NCBI RefSeq assembly: GCF_007830035.1
Contig: NZ_VLKN01000002.1
Span: 62,001 to 126,000 of the forward strand
From: Luteimonas cucumeris
Lineage (GTDB): Bacteria > Pseudomonadota > Gammaproteobacteria > Xanthomonadales > Xanthomonadaceae
Reading direction: 5' to 3'
Length of the DNA: 64,000 nucleotides
Part shown: positions 46,283 through 55,090 of the stretch, one piece after another
How positions within the stretch are numbered: the stretch's first letter is position 1
How the letters are laid out: the number at the start of each line of letters is the position of its first letter
Notes under the pieces: model-generated
The model's input: only the letters and a program-made list of their open reading frames with translations
Database searches by the model: none
What the model was told of the DNA's origin: nothing
Translations under genes and position numbers: made by a program

Positions 46283-47532
46283 TGGCGTTCGATCATCCGC
46301 GCAACGTGCGTCGGCTGGCCGTGGTCGGTGGCGGCCCGGCCGGATTGATGGCCGCGGAAGTGGCGCGCGCGGCCGGCATCGCAGTCGACGTGTACGAGGC
46401 CAAGGGATCGGTCGGCCGGAAGTTCCTGATCGCCGGCAAGGGTGGGCTCAACCTTACCCACTCCGAAGCGATGCCGGAGTTCGCACGGCGTTATCGCGAA
46501 CGCGAGCACGACATCGCCGGATGGCTGCGCGATTTCGGCGCGCAGGAACTTCGCGAGTGGGCACGCGGGCTGGGCGTGGATACCTTCGTCGGCAGTTCCG
46601 GGCGAGTGTTCCCGATGGACCTCAAGGCCGCGCCGCTGCTGCGCGGCTGGGTGCGGCGACTGCGCGACCAGGGCGTGCGCTTTCATGCGCAGCATCGCTG
46701 GCTGGGTTGGCACGAAGACGGTTCGCTGCGTTTCGCGGCGGCCGAAGGTGAAGCCCGAGTCAGCGCCGATGCCGCCGTGCTGGCACTCGGCGGTGGCAGC
46801 TGGCCGCAACTCGGTTCCGATGGGGCGTGGCAATCGCTGCTGAACGAACGCGGCATCGACGTGGCGCCGCTGAAACCGGCCAACTGCGGCTTCGACATCG
46901 ACTGGAGCGAACACCTCGCCGGGCGCCATGCCGGCGCGCCGCTGAAACCGGTGGTCGCGCATTGGAGCGACCTGCAGGGCCGGGAGCACATGCTGCAGGG
47001 CGAATGCGTGGTTACCGCCAGCGGCATCGAAGGCAGCCTGGTCTATGCGATCTGCGCCGATCTGCGCGATGCGATCGCGCGCGATGGCAGTACGCTGCTG
47101 CATCTGGATCTCGCACCGGGTCGCGAGCGGTCGCGCCTGCGCGAGGCCCTGGCCAAACCGCGCGGCAGCCGCAGTTTCAGCGAGCACCTGCGCCGGCAAG
47201 CCGGGATCGGCGGCGTCAAGGCTGCGCTGATCCATGAAACGCTGGACAAGTCGCAACTCGGCGATGCCGGGCGAGTCGCCGACACGATCAAACGGCTGCC
47301 GCTGGTCCTGCGGCGACCGCGCCCGCTGGCCGAGGCCATCAGCAGTGCTGGCGGCGTACGGCTGGAAGCAATGGACGATGCCTTGATGCTGGCCACCCTG
47401 CCCGGCGTGTTCTGCGCCGGCGAAATGCTCGACTGGGAAGCCCCCACCGGCGGCTATCTGCTGACCGCATGCTTTGCCAGCGGCTATCGCGCCGGGCAAG
47501 GCGCGGTGTCGTGGTTGCAGGCACGCCGGTAG
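46282..47532 (+). CDS. TIGR03862-type flavoprotein (HI0933 family)
   Basis: A 416-aa paralogue of the preceding gene: FAD motif LAVVGGGPAGLMAAEVARAA, GSVGRKFLIAGKGGLNLTHS in place of the SGGGRCNFTN type motif, and the C-terminal APTGGYLLTACFASGYRAG. Members are annotated as TIGR03862. Its start codon overlaps the stop of the first gene. The gene ends inside a perfect inverted repeat that may close the transcript. Confidence 0.92.
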   Translation: MAFDHPRNVRRLAVVGGGPAGLMAAEVARAAGIAVDVYEAKGSVGRKFLIAGKGGLNLTHSEAMPEFARRYREREHDIAGWLRDFGAQELREWARGLGVDTFVGSSGRVFPMDLKAAPLLRGWVRRLRDQGVRFHAQHRWLGWHEDGSLRFAAAEGEARVSADAAVLALGGGSWPQLGSDGAWQSLLNERGIDVAPLKPANCGFDIDWSEHLAGRHAGAPLKPVVAHWSDLQGREHMLQGECVVTASGIEGSLVYAICADLRDAIARDGSTLLHLDLAPGRERSRLREALAKPRGSRSFSEHLRRQAGIGGVKAALIHETLDKSQLGDAGRVADTIKRLPLVLRRPRPLAEAISSAGGVRLEAMDDALMLATLPGVFCAGEMLDWEAPTGGYLLTACFASGYRAGQGAVSWLQARR

Positions 47533-47591
47533 GAGCGCACCTGGGCGCGACGGCATCAATGCAAAAGCGTCGCGCCCAGGTGCGCTCCTAC
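47529..47591. repeat. REP-type inverted repeat with GTAG ends
   Basis: Perfect 24-bp arms (47529-47552 and 47568-47591) with a 15-nt loop. Each arm starts or ends with GTAG/CTAC and is GC-rich (GTAGGAGCGCACC at the outer end). The left arm includes the TAG stop of the upstream gene. GTAG-tipped palindromes of this kind are common intergenic elements in Xanthomonadales, mobilised by RAYT transposases; none is in this window. It lies between convergent genes and may end both transcripts. Confidence 0.9.
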
Positions 47592-47623
47592 GGAAATCGA
47601 CCGTTGGATTGCCTTACGCTCCA

Positions 47624-48232
47624 TCAGCGCTTCTCGTTGATGGCGCGGCGCAGGTTGGCGCGCGCCAGGGCATCGCAGCGCTGGTGGAAGAAATCGCTGA
47701 GGAAGATGCGCTCGCGTGCCAACAGGGACTTGAGGAAGCGGCGCCGGTTGAGCTTGAACAGCCAGCGCGGGACGTGGCGGTACTCGGTGGCGATGCCGCG
47801 ATCGTAGGCATCGAATGTCACAGGCGGTGCAGCCAGGATGGCCATGTCGCAGTCCAGGAACAGCGCCGCGTCGCGGTCGACGTCGGCAATATCCAGGTGT
47901 CCATGGCGGGCGGTGAGTTCGATCAGCTGCGCGACGCGAGCGCTGTCCACACCGGAATCGGGCAACCACGCCGCAATCTGCTCGACCGCCAGCTGCGCGG
48001 AACGTGCCTCGTTGTCGCTGCGGCCGGCGTCATAGATGGCGTCGTGGTACAGCACGGCCAGGTAGGGTTCGACCGGACGCGTCCATCCCGGCCCATCCGC
48101 CACTTCCGTGTAATGCCGCAGCACTTCGCCGACATGCCGGAAGTTGTGATACGCACGCGACGGCGTGGCGTAGAAGCCTTCGAGCGCGGCCAACGCACCG
48201 GGCGGGAGGTGGAGGGGCGCGGCTTCGATCAT
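47624..48232 (-). CDS. HD-domain metal-dependent phosphohydrolase
   Basis: A 202-aa helical protein of the HD superfamily (COG4339-type). Metal-binding motifs are recognisable: RAYHNFRHVGEVL, LYHDAIYD and LDCDMAILA. It probably acts on a nucleotide or other phosphate ester; substrate unknown. ATG 48232 is chosen; a GTG 9 nt upstream is also possible, and neither has a good ribosome site. Confidence 0.85.
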   Translation of the reverse strand: MIEAAPLHLPPGALAALEGFYATPSRAYHNFRHVGEVLRHYTEVADGPGWTRPVEPYLAVLYHDAIYDAGRSDNEARSAQLAVEQIAAWLPDSGVDSARVAQLIELTARHGHLDIADVDRDAALFLDCDMAILAAPPVTFDAYDRGIATEYRHVPRWLFKLNRRRFLKSLLARERIFLSDFFHQRCDALARANLRRAINEKR

Positions 48233-48305
48233 GGCGTTCACGGTGAAAGAAGCAGCCGCACAGGCTCCGCTCTACAGGACAGCGCCCACCCTGCAGCGAG
48301 GTCGG

Positions 48306-48989
48306 TTATTTCGCCGCCGACGAGTAGCTGGTGGCCTTGCACAGCGTGATGTCGGGCGCCGAAGCCGCCGGCACGGCGTCGCCTTGCAGCGCCATCAGCT
48401 TGATCACGTCGGTCTTGCCTTCGCTGACCTTGGCCAGCGCGAGGTAGCCGGTCCTGGCATCGCCGCAGAACGCATCGCCGGGAGCTTCCCTGGGCGGCGT
48501 CTGCTCGACTACCCGACGCAATTCCACCGTCTGCTCCGGCACGATCATCATCGTGTCCGCGTAGCGGGTGTTGGCGTTGTAGTGATCGTTGCCGCGGACG
48601 ATGGCCACGCGCTCGGTGACGAAGCTGGCGCCGTTGACGCCGTGGATCGCCATGTCCTCGATCGTCAGTTTGCCGGTAGCTGCCTTCGCGACCTCGTCGC
48701 TGGGCTTGAACACGCCCAGCGCGACGGCGGGCGGCATCGGCGGAGCGGCACGCTGCACCGGTTGCGCGCTGGGATCGGAACTGGGCACTTCCGGCGGCGG
48801 CGGCGCCGATGTGGTCGCGGCGGGTTTGGCGTTGATTTCTTGCGCGGGGGGCGCCTGGGTGCGGTCGCAACCGGCAGCGGCCAGGACGGCCATCAATACT
48901 GAGGCGGAAACTGCGAGGGCAAGACGGCGACTGCGAACTGGATGCAAAACGGAATTCCCCAAGGCGACAGGCAGGCAATGCAAGATCAT
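48306..48989 (-). CDS. Hypothetical lipoprotein
   Basis: A 227-aa protein with a signal peptide ending LAAAGC (lipobox) and a Pro/Ala-rich linker. The remaining part (about residues 95-227) has no recognised motif, with ATGKLTIEDMAIHGVNGASF and CKATSYSSAAK at the end. The ATG at 48989 lacks a ribosome site and gives a long signal peptide; TTG at 48947, with GGGGAA upstream, would give a more normal one (213 aa). Envelope protein of unknown role. Confidence 0.7.
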   Translation of the reverse strand: MILHCLPVALGNSVLHPVRSRRLALAVSASVLMAVLAAAGCDRTQAPPAQEINAKPAATTSAPPPPEVPSSDPSAQPVQRAAPPMPPAVALGVFKPSDEVAKAATGKLTIEDMAIHGVNGASFVTERVAIVRGNDHYNANTRYADTMMIVPEQTVELRRVVEQTPPREAPGDAFCGDARTGYLALAKVSEGKTDVIKLMALQGDAVPAASAPDITLCKATSYSSAAK

Positions 48990-49039
48990 AAGGATCAATT
49001 GTTCAACAAACGTTAGCTGGATCCGCCCTGTGGCCGGGA

Positions 49040-49732
49040 TTATGACCGCGTTGGCGGCAAAAGCGCACCCTCGCCGGCGGACACGCACCCGGTCGCACTG
49101 CCATGGCGACGCAGCCAGACGGTGGCCAGCGCCAACCATCCGACGATCAGTGCGACCACCGTCTTCTGCGCAAGCCCGCGCGGCGCGTCTCGCCAGAACG
49201 CCAGCACCCATACCGCGATGAAGGCGATGGCGGCCAACGCGAACGCAAGCGCAAAACGCCGTCGCCAGCGCGCATCGCCGCGCAGCCGCCACGATTGCAA
49301 CAGCATCGCGGTGGTCACGCACAGGAACGCGGTCTGCGCGGCGACGCCGTGCATCCAGCCCTGCAGCGTCGGTTCGCGCCGAGGCAGGTTGCTGTCGGCA
49401 ATGGCGGTGACGCACAACGCCACGGCCGCCACCGCGAACAGCAGCAATGGCGCGCCGCTGCGCGCCTGCAGCGACAAGGCCCGGTAATAACCGGTGCCGA
49501 GCAGCACCAGCGTGCCGGCCAGCGCGAAGTAGGCGATCTGCAGCCAGACCCCGTACGGCCCGAGCAGATAGAAGCTCATCGGTGCGTGCAGCCAGTCCAG
49601 GTCCGCACGCAGGAACTGCACGGCCACGCCGGCCAGCACGAACACGCCCAGACCGACCAGCGCCGCCGTCGCCAGCATCCGGCCGGAGCGATCGTGATCG
49701 CTGATGCAGGCAGCACCGATATCGCGGGACAT
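49040..49732 (-). CDS. DUF998 membrane protein
   Basis: A 230-aa inner-membrane protein with six hydrophobic segments and the DUF998 pattern: ISDHDRSGRMLATAAL, LQIAYFALAGTLVLLG, GWMHGVAAQTAF. The role is unknown. Its start lies 5 bp after the DUF1993 stop, so these two form a unit. Confidence 0.88.
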   Translation of the reverse strand: MSRDIGAACISDHDRSGRMLATAALVGLGVFVLAGVAVQFLRADLDWLHAPMSFYLLGPYGVWLQIAYFALAGTLVLLGTGYYRALSLQARSGAPLLLFAVAAVALCVTAIADSNLPRREPTLQGWMHGVAAQTAFLCVTTAMLLQSWRLRGDARWRRRFALAFALAAIAFIAVWVLAFWRDAPRGLAQKTVVALIVGWLALATVWLRRHGSATGCVSAGEGALLPPTRS

Positions 49733-49736
49733 CGGC

Positions 49737-50246
49737 TCAGTACGCGCCCATGTAGTCCTTCTTGCCGACTTCGATGCCGTTGTGGCGCAGCAGGTCGTAG
49801 GCAGTGGTCACATGGAAGAAGAACTGCGGCAGGCCGTAATGCAGCAGGTAGGTGCGGCCGTCCAGCTTGCGCTCCTTGGGCGTGCCGGGGCGCAGCACGA
49901 TCTCGCGCTGCTCGCCGCCTTCGAAACCGGCCGTCGGCAGGCCATCGATGAACGCGATCGTCCTGGCGATGCGCGCACGCAGCTGATCGAAATCCCGTTC
50001 GCTGTCCTCGTAGGAAGGAACATCCGCGCCGGCCAGGCGCGCCGGCACGCTCTTGGCGAAATCGCAGGCGATCTGCACCTGCCGCAGCAGCGGGAACATG
50101 TCCGGGAACAACCGCGCCTGCAGCAACGCCTCGGGATCGATCTTGCGTTCCGCGGCATGTTGTGTGGCCTTGGCCAGCAAGGCATCGAGGCTGGCGAGAA
50201 ACTGCTTGAACACGGGAACGGAAGCGGCGTGCATCGGGATCGACAT
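49737..50246 (-). CDS. DUF1993 family protein
   Basis: A 169-aa soluble helical protein. Family features: MHAASVPVFKQFLASLDALL at the N-terminus, LLQARLFPDMFPLLRQVQIA, SYEDSERDFDQLRARI and FFFHVTTAYDLLRHNGIEVG. DinB-like four-helix fold is expected; function not known. It is upstream of the DUF998 gene. Confidence 0.9.
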   Translation of the reverse strand: MSIPMHAASVPVFKQFLASLDALLAKATQHAAERKIDPEALLQARLFPDMFPLLRQVQIACDFAKSVPARLAGADVPSYEDSERDFDQLRARIARTIAFIDGLPTAGFEGGEQREIVLRPGTPKERKLDGRTYLLHYGLPQFFFHVTTAYDLLRHNGIEVGKKDYMGAY

Positions 50247-50345
50247 TGTCTGGAAGGCCGTGAAAGGGGATCGCCATGGTACAGGCAGCCCGGGAGCGCG
50301 CAGTCGCCGTCGCTGCGGCAGGATCGTTCCGACGCCGGAATGCGG

Positions 50346-51545
50346 TTAGGGAACGGCGTGTTCGAAGGCGGTTGCGCCCTCGCCGGACGCCAGTTCCGCG
50401 TACAGTGCAACCGCCCTGCGCATCAGCCGTTCCGTGCTCCAGGCCTGCGCGTCGACCGGTCCGGCCGCCGACAAGGTCGCGCGGAGCTCCGGCACGCGCA
50501 GCAGCCGTGCGACGTGGCCGGCGAACTCTTCGACGTGCTCGCCACTGACCACGGCGCTGCCCGCATCGCGCAGCACGGTGGCCGTGCCCATCACCGCGGT
50601 CGACACGATCGGCACGCCCAGCGCCATCGCCTCGATCAGCACCAGTCCCTGGGTTTCGGTGGGCGACGCGAACACGAACGCATCGCCGGCGCGATAGCAG
50701 TCCAGCAGCGCAGTACGGCGGTCAAGGTTGCCGAAGAAGCGCACATGGCCATCCAGTTCGAGCCTGGCGACCAGCCTCCTGAGGCGATCCGCATCCGGGC
50801 CTTCGCCGGCGATCACGAACAACAGGTCCGGGAATTCGTCGACCAGCCTGCGCGTCACCTGCAGCAGGAAGGCGATGTTCTTTTCCAACGCCAGCCGGCT
50901 CACGGTAACCAGCACCGGCTGCTCGGCACCGATGCCGTGCGCCCGGCGGAAACGCGCACCGTCGCCGTACTTGAACTCGTCCAGCGCCAGTCCGGTCGGC
51001 AATACCGTCGCCGCGGTATCCACGCCGTAACGCTGCAGCACCTCGACCATCTGCTGGCTCGGCACGATGAGGTGATCTACCTCACCGCACAGCCGGCGCG
51101 ACACTCGGCGCGCGATCATCCGCGTCAGCGACGACGGCAGCCACGGCAGGTAATGCGCCACGTACTCTTCGAAATAAGTATGGTAGGTCTCGACCGTCGG
51201 CCGGCCGGTGCGCCGCGCCAGCTGCACGCCGAACGCGTGCGCGCGGAACGGGGTATGGATGTGGATCACATCCCATTGCCGCGCCGCGAGCTGCGGCAAT
51301 AGCGCGCGCAGGGCGCTTCGCCGGATCAGGCGGTCTTCCGGATCGAAGAAGATCACCCGCGAAGGCAGGCGGATCACCTCGAAATCGCTGTCGTGCATGG
51401 CCTGTCCACTGTCCGGCCCGTAGTCGGGAGCCACCAGCGTGACCCGATGGCCCATCGCGACCAGCGCGCGGGCATAGGTACGGATCGACGACGACACGCC
51501 GTTGACCCGTGGGAAGTACACGTCCGACAGCATGAGGATGTCCAT
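50346..51545 (-). CDS. Family 4 glycosyltransferase
   Basis: A 399-aa GT-B enzyme. N-terminal domain motif MDILMLSDVYFPRVNGVSSS, then VIHIHTPF. C-terminal nucleotide-sugar site: VSRLALEKNI, FASPTETQGLVLIEAMALGV (EX7E). Members transfer mannose or other sugars to lipids or polysaccharides (PimB/MgtA-like). The acceptor is unknown. It appears to be transcribed alone. Confidence 0.92.
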   Translation of the reverse strand: MDILMLSDVYFPRVNGVSSSIRTYARALVAMGHRVTLVAPDYGPDSGQAMHDSDFEVIRLPSRVIFFDPEDRLIRRSALRALLPQLAARQWDVIHIHTPFRAHAFGVQLARRTGRPTVETYHTYFEEYVAHYLPWLPSSLTRMIARRVSRRLCGEVDHLIVPSQQMVEVLQRYGVDTAATVLPTGLALDEFKYGDGARFRRAHGIGAEQPVLVTVSRLALEKNIAFLLQVTRRLVDEFPDLLFVIAGEGPDADRLRRLVARLELDGHVRFFGNLDRRTALLDCYRAGDAFVFASPTETQGLVLIEAMALGVPIVSTAVMGTATVLRDAGSAVVSGEHVEEFAGHVARLLRVPELRATLSAAGPVDAQAWSTERLMRRAVALYAELASGEGATAFEHAVP

Positions 51546-51614
51546 GCGGCGGAGGCTATGTCAGTGCGATGACCGTTTTGTGGCAGCGCGCCGGAGCTCG
51601 GCGAACGGTGGCGA

Positions 51615-51980
51615 TCAACGGCTCAGCAGGATCACCGGTAGCGCCACCAGCCCGAGCAGCAGCAGGATCGCCACGCCGGTCAGCAGCACGCGCGCCGGCT
51701 CGTTGCGCAGGATGGTCCAGAACGTCTCCGCCGTGCCGTCGCGTCTGGCGGCTTCGTATTCGGCCCGCGCCTGCGACTGTCGCCGCGCCTGGTATTCGGC
51801 CATCAATCGCTTGGCCTCGGCCAGGTCGGCATCGTCGGAAATCCAGATGCCGCCGGACGAGATGCCCCAGCGACTCGGCCGGGTCTCGTAGTACTCGATC
51901 CTGTGCGCATCGAGCAGGCCACGCACATCGTCCGATTCGTCCTCGGGCACGTGGCGCAGGTTCATCAACAGTTTCGACAT
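51615..51980 (-). CDS. DUF6164 family protein
   Basis: A 121-aa protein: N-terminal DUF2007-like fold (LLMNLRHVPEDESDDVRGLL, IEYYETRPSRWGIS), Arg/Ala-rich helix, then one C-terminal membrane segment (VLLTGVAILLLLGLVALPVIL). The role is unknown. It lies between the GT4 and the AraC regulator. Confidence 0.85.
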   Translation of the reverse strand: MSKLLMNLRHVPEDESDDVRGLLDAHRIEYYETRPSRWGISSGGIWISDDADLAEAKRLMAEYQARRQSQARAEYEAARRDGTAETFWTILRNEPARVLLTGVAILLLLGLVALPVILLSR

Positions 51981-51997
51981 GGCCGGATGATAGCGGG

Positions 51998-52930
51998 TCA
52001 GTTGCCTGCCGCCCGTATCGCCTCGACCTCGCGCCTGGGAGGTGCACCGAACAGGCGCCGGTACTCACGGCTGAACTGCGACGGGCTCTCGTAGCCGACG
52101 CGGTGGCTGGCCGAAGCCGCTTCGATCCCGTCCGACAGCATCAGGCGTCGTGCCTCCTGCAGGCGCAGCTGCTTCTGGAACTGCAGCGGCGTCATCGCGG
52201 TGGCCGCCTTGAAACGCTGGTGCAGCGATGAGGCGCTCATGTGCGCCGCCGCAGCCAGTTCATCGATGCGCAGCGGTTCGGCGTAACGCGACTTGATCAG
52301 CTCGATCGCACGGGCCACGCGCTGCGAGGCGCCATCGGTTTCGCACAGGTCGCGCAGGCGCTGCCCGAGTTCGCCCGTGAGCACGCGATAGTGGATCTCA
52401 CGCAAGGCCAGCGGCGCCAGCACCGCGGCCTCGTCCGGCGTATCGAGCAGGTGCACCAGTCGCAGTACCGCATCCAGCAGCGCGGCGCTGGTGCGGGCCA
52501 GGTACACCGCACGACCGCCGCCGCTGCCTGCATGTGCCGACGGTTGCAATTGCTGCAGCAGTTCGTTGACCAGGGCCGGCTCGATGTCGATGCGCAGGCA
52601 CAGGTAGGGCCGCTCGGGCGTGGCCTCGATGACCTGTCCGCTGATCGGCAGCGTCATCGACACCACCAGGTAGTGCAGCGGGTCGTAGACGAAGACCTCG
52701 TCGGCCAGTGCCGCATGCTTGCGGCCCTGCACCACCACGCACACGCTCGGGTGATAGACGGTCGGCAGCCGCTGCGACGGCTCGCTGGCCTGGATCAGCG
52801 ACAAGCCCGGCACCGCGCTCGCATGCAGTCCGTCGCCGGGTACGTTTCGGGCAATCCGGCCAGCCAGTTCAGCCTGCTGCGCCTCGAGCCCGGCGCGCGC
52901 GGGCACCACGTTGGAAGCATTGTCGGTCAT
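51998..52930 (-). CDS. AraC-family regulator with cupin-like N-terminus
   Basis: A 310-aa protein. N-terminal AraC_N-type ligand-binding domain (LPTVYHPSVCVVVQGRKHAA, DPLHYLVVSMTLPISGQV) and C-terminal double HTH (RIDELAAAAHMSASSLHQRF, ASHRVGYESPSQFSREY). It is divergent from the AKR gene (175 bp between starts), the usual arrangement for a regulator of the AKR-SDR-ADH genes on the right. Confidence 0.93.
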   Translation of the reverse strand: MTDNASNVVPARAGLEAQQAELAGRIARNVPGDGLHASAVPGLSLIQASEPSQRLPTVYHPSVCVVVQGRKHAALADEVFVYDPLHYLVVSMTLPISGQVIEATPERPYLCLRIDIEPALVNELLQQLQPSAHAGSGGGRAVYLARTSAALLDAVLRLVHLLDTPDEAAVLAPLALREIHYRVLTGELGQRLRDLCETDGASQRVARAIELIKSRYAEPLRIDELAAAAHMSASSLHQRFKAATAMTPLQFQKQLRLQEARRLMLSDGIEAASASHRVGYESPSQFSREYRRLFGAPPRREVEAIRAAGN

Positions 52931-53105
52931 GGCCTGTCGCCTGCAGCGGAGATGCAGCGATTATGCGCCGCGGCGATCGCGGCACCCGCTGGTCCGGCAC
53001 GGCCGTGGAGGATCAGGCAAGCATCGGCGAGCAATGGGCTAACGCCCGAAGCCATGCGGCACCTACTGTTTGCGGGCACCTCCCCCACCGTCCGGAGACA
53101 TCACG

Positions 53106-54104
53106 ATGAGCCTTCCTTTTCCCCGCCGCACCCTGGGCCGCCAGGGCCTGACCGTGTCCGCGATCGGCCTGGGCTGCATGGGCATGTCCGATTTTTACGG
53201 CCCCAGCGAAGAAGCCGGCAACCTCGCCGTGCTGAACCATGCCATCGACATCGGCGTGAACTTCCTCGATACCGCCGACATGTATGGCGTCGGCGACAAC
53301 GAGCGCCTGCTTGCCAAGGTACTGCGCACGCGGCGCGACGGGATCGTATTGGCGACCAAGTTCGGCAACGTGCGCGCTGCCAACGGCGATTTGCTCGGCA
53401 TCGACGGCCGCCCCGAGTATGTAACGGCCGCCTGCGATGCCAGCCTGCAGCGGCTGGGTGTCGATCACATCGACCTGTACTACCAGCATCGTGTCGACCC
53501 GAATGTGCCGATCGAGGATACCGTCGGAGCGATGGCACGGCTGGTCGAGGCCGGCAAGGTCCGCCATCTCGGCCTGTCGGAGGCCTCCGGCTCGACGCTG
53601 CGCCGCGCTGCCGCAGTGCATCCGATCGCCGCGCTGCAGAGCGAGTACTCGCTGTGGACGCGCGATGTCGAAAACGATGCGCTGCGCGCGTGCCGCGAGC
53701 TGGGCATCGGCTTCGTCGCCTACAGCCCGCTCGGTCGCGGTTTCCTGACCGGCGCGATCCGGCAACTCGATCAGCTCGCCGCCGACGACCGGCGTCGACT
53801 CCATCCGCGCTTCCAGGACGGCAACATCGACCACAATCAGGCGCTGGTGGCGGCCGTGACGGACCTGGCGAACGAGCGCGACTGCACCGCCGCGCAACTC
53901 GTGCTGGCCTGGTTGCTGCATCGCGGCGCCGACATCGTGCCGATCCCGGGCACGCGCCGCATCGCCCGTCTCGACGAGAACGCCGGCGCGGTACGCATCG
54001 ACCTCACCATCGCCGAGCAGCGCCGCCTGGAGGAGATGCTGGACACGCATGCAATCGCCGGCACGCGTTATCCGGCCTCGCAGATGGCAGCGCTCAACGT
54101 CTGA
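53106..54104 (+). CDS. Aldo/keto reductase (AKR13-like)
   Basis: NADPH-dependent (beta/alpha)8-barrel reductase of 332 aa. Catalytic tetrad: Asp55, Tyr60 (FLDTADMYG), Lys85 (ATKFGN) and His128 (YYQHRVD). The C-terminal cofactor site is [15 protein letters not shown]. It resembles general aldehyde reductases of the YakC group. GGAG lies 8 nt before the ATG. Divergent from the AraC regulator. Confidence 0.94.
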   Translation: MSLPFPRRTLGRQGLTVSAIGLGCMGMSDFYGPSEEAGNLAVLNHAIDIGVNFLDTADMYGVGDNERLLAKVLRTRRDGIVLATKFGNVRAANGDLLGIDGRPEYVTAACDASLQRLGVDHIDLYYQHRVDPNVPIEDTVGAMARLVEAGKVRHLGLSEASGSTLRRAAAVHPIAALQSEYSLWTRDVENDALRACRELGIGFVAYSPLGRGFLTGAIRQLDQLAADDRRRLHPRFQDGNIDHNQALVAAVTDLANERDCTAAQLVLAWLLHRGADIVPIPGTRRIARLDENAGAVRIDLTIAEQRRLEEMLDTHAIAGTRYPASQMAALNV

Positions 54105-54114
54105 CCCCGTGCTT

Positions 54115-54135
54115 CCGGTCGCCACTTCCGACCGG
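54115..54135. repeat. Short inverted repeat after the AKR gene
   Basis: CCGGTC and GACCGG around a 9-nt loop, 11 bp after the stop codon. There is no T-run. Confidence 0.4.
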
Positions 54136-54163
54136 CTTCCCGCTTCACAACGCAACCGTTGAT

Positions 54164-54188
54164 GCGGCCAGGCAATCGCCCTGGCCGC
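54164..54188. repeat. Inverted repeat before the SDR gene
   Basis: A perfect 9-bp palindrome, GCGGCCAGG (54164-54172) and CCTGGCCGC (54180-54188), with a 7-nt loop, 45 bp upstream of the SDR start. It could be an mRNA processing stem or a regulator site. Confidence 0.5.
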
Positions 54189-54232
54189 TACGGCCGGTTC
54201 GCGTCTGCATTCCTTGACCCTGGAGAAACCGC

Positions 54233-54970
54233 ATGTTGAATATCCGCGACAAAGTCATCGCCATCACCGGCGCCAGCAGCGGTATCGGCGAAGCCACCGC
54301 ATTGCGCCTGGCCGAACACGGCGCGCGGCTCGCGCTCGGTGCGCGTCGCACCGAGCGCCTCGAGGCATTGGCCGCGCGAATCCGCGATTGCGGCGGCGAT
54401 GCGCTCGTGCAGCCGCTGGATGTCACCCGACGCGACCAGGTCGAGCGCTTCATCGACAATACCGTCGCCACCTATGGTCGCCTCGACGTGCTGGTCAACA
54501 ATGCCGGCGTGATGCCGCTGTCGCGCATGGTCGACCTCAAGGTCGACGAATGGGAACGCATGGTCGATGTCAACATCAAGGGCGTCCTGTACGGCATTGC
54601 CGCGGCGCTGCCGGTGATGCAGGCGCAGCACGCCGGCCACATCGTCAATGTGTCGTCGGTCGCCGGCCGCCATGTCTTCCCGACGGCGGCGGTATACTGC
54701 GCCAGCAAGTTCGCGGTGCACGCGTTGTCGGAAGGCCTGCGCCAGGAATCGCCGTTCATGCGCGTCACCGTCATCGCCCCGGGCGCGGTCGAGTCCGAGC
54801 TGACCGGCACCATCTCCGATCCGGTGATGAAGAAGGAGGTCGACGAAGTGTTCCGCAGGGACTTGTTGCCGGCCGACGCCATTGCCCGCGCGATCGCCTA
54901 CGCGATCGGCCAGCCGGACGATGTCGACGTCAACGAACTGGTGGTGCGCCCAACCGCGCAGGCGTACTGA
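54233..54970 (+). CDS. Short-chain dehydrogenase/reductase
   Basis: Classical SDR of 245 aa: cofactor motif TGASSGIGEA, NNAG, the catalytic Ser in VSSVAG and YCASK (YxxxK). Substrate is unknown; probably NADP-linked carbonyl reduction. Second gene of the AKR-SDR-ADH series, with 128 bp spacing on the left. Confidence 0.93.
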   Translation: MLNIRDKVIAITGASSGIGEATALRLAEHGARLALGARRTERLEALAARIRDCGGDALVQPLDVTRRDQVERFIDNTVATYGRLDVLVNNAGVMPLSRMVDLKVDEWERMVDVNIKGVLYGIAAALPVMQAQHAGHIVNVSSVAGRHVFPTAAVYCASKFAVHALSEGLRQESPFMRVTVIAPGAVESELTGTISDPVMKKEVDEVFRRDLLPADAIARAIAYAIGQPDDVDVNELVVRPTAQAY

Positions 54971-55090
54971 GCCGCCCGGCCCACGCATGTGCGCGGCTGA
55001 AACCCGCGGCGTCATGCGGGCGGTGAATGGTTCACGAGATCCTGACCGAAGCGACGGCAGACTTCGGATCTTCGCCATCGGAGTGCGCCT

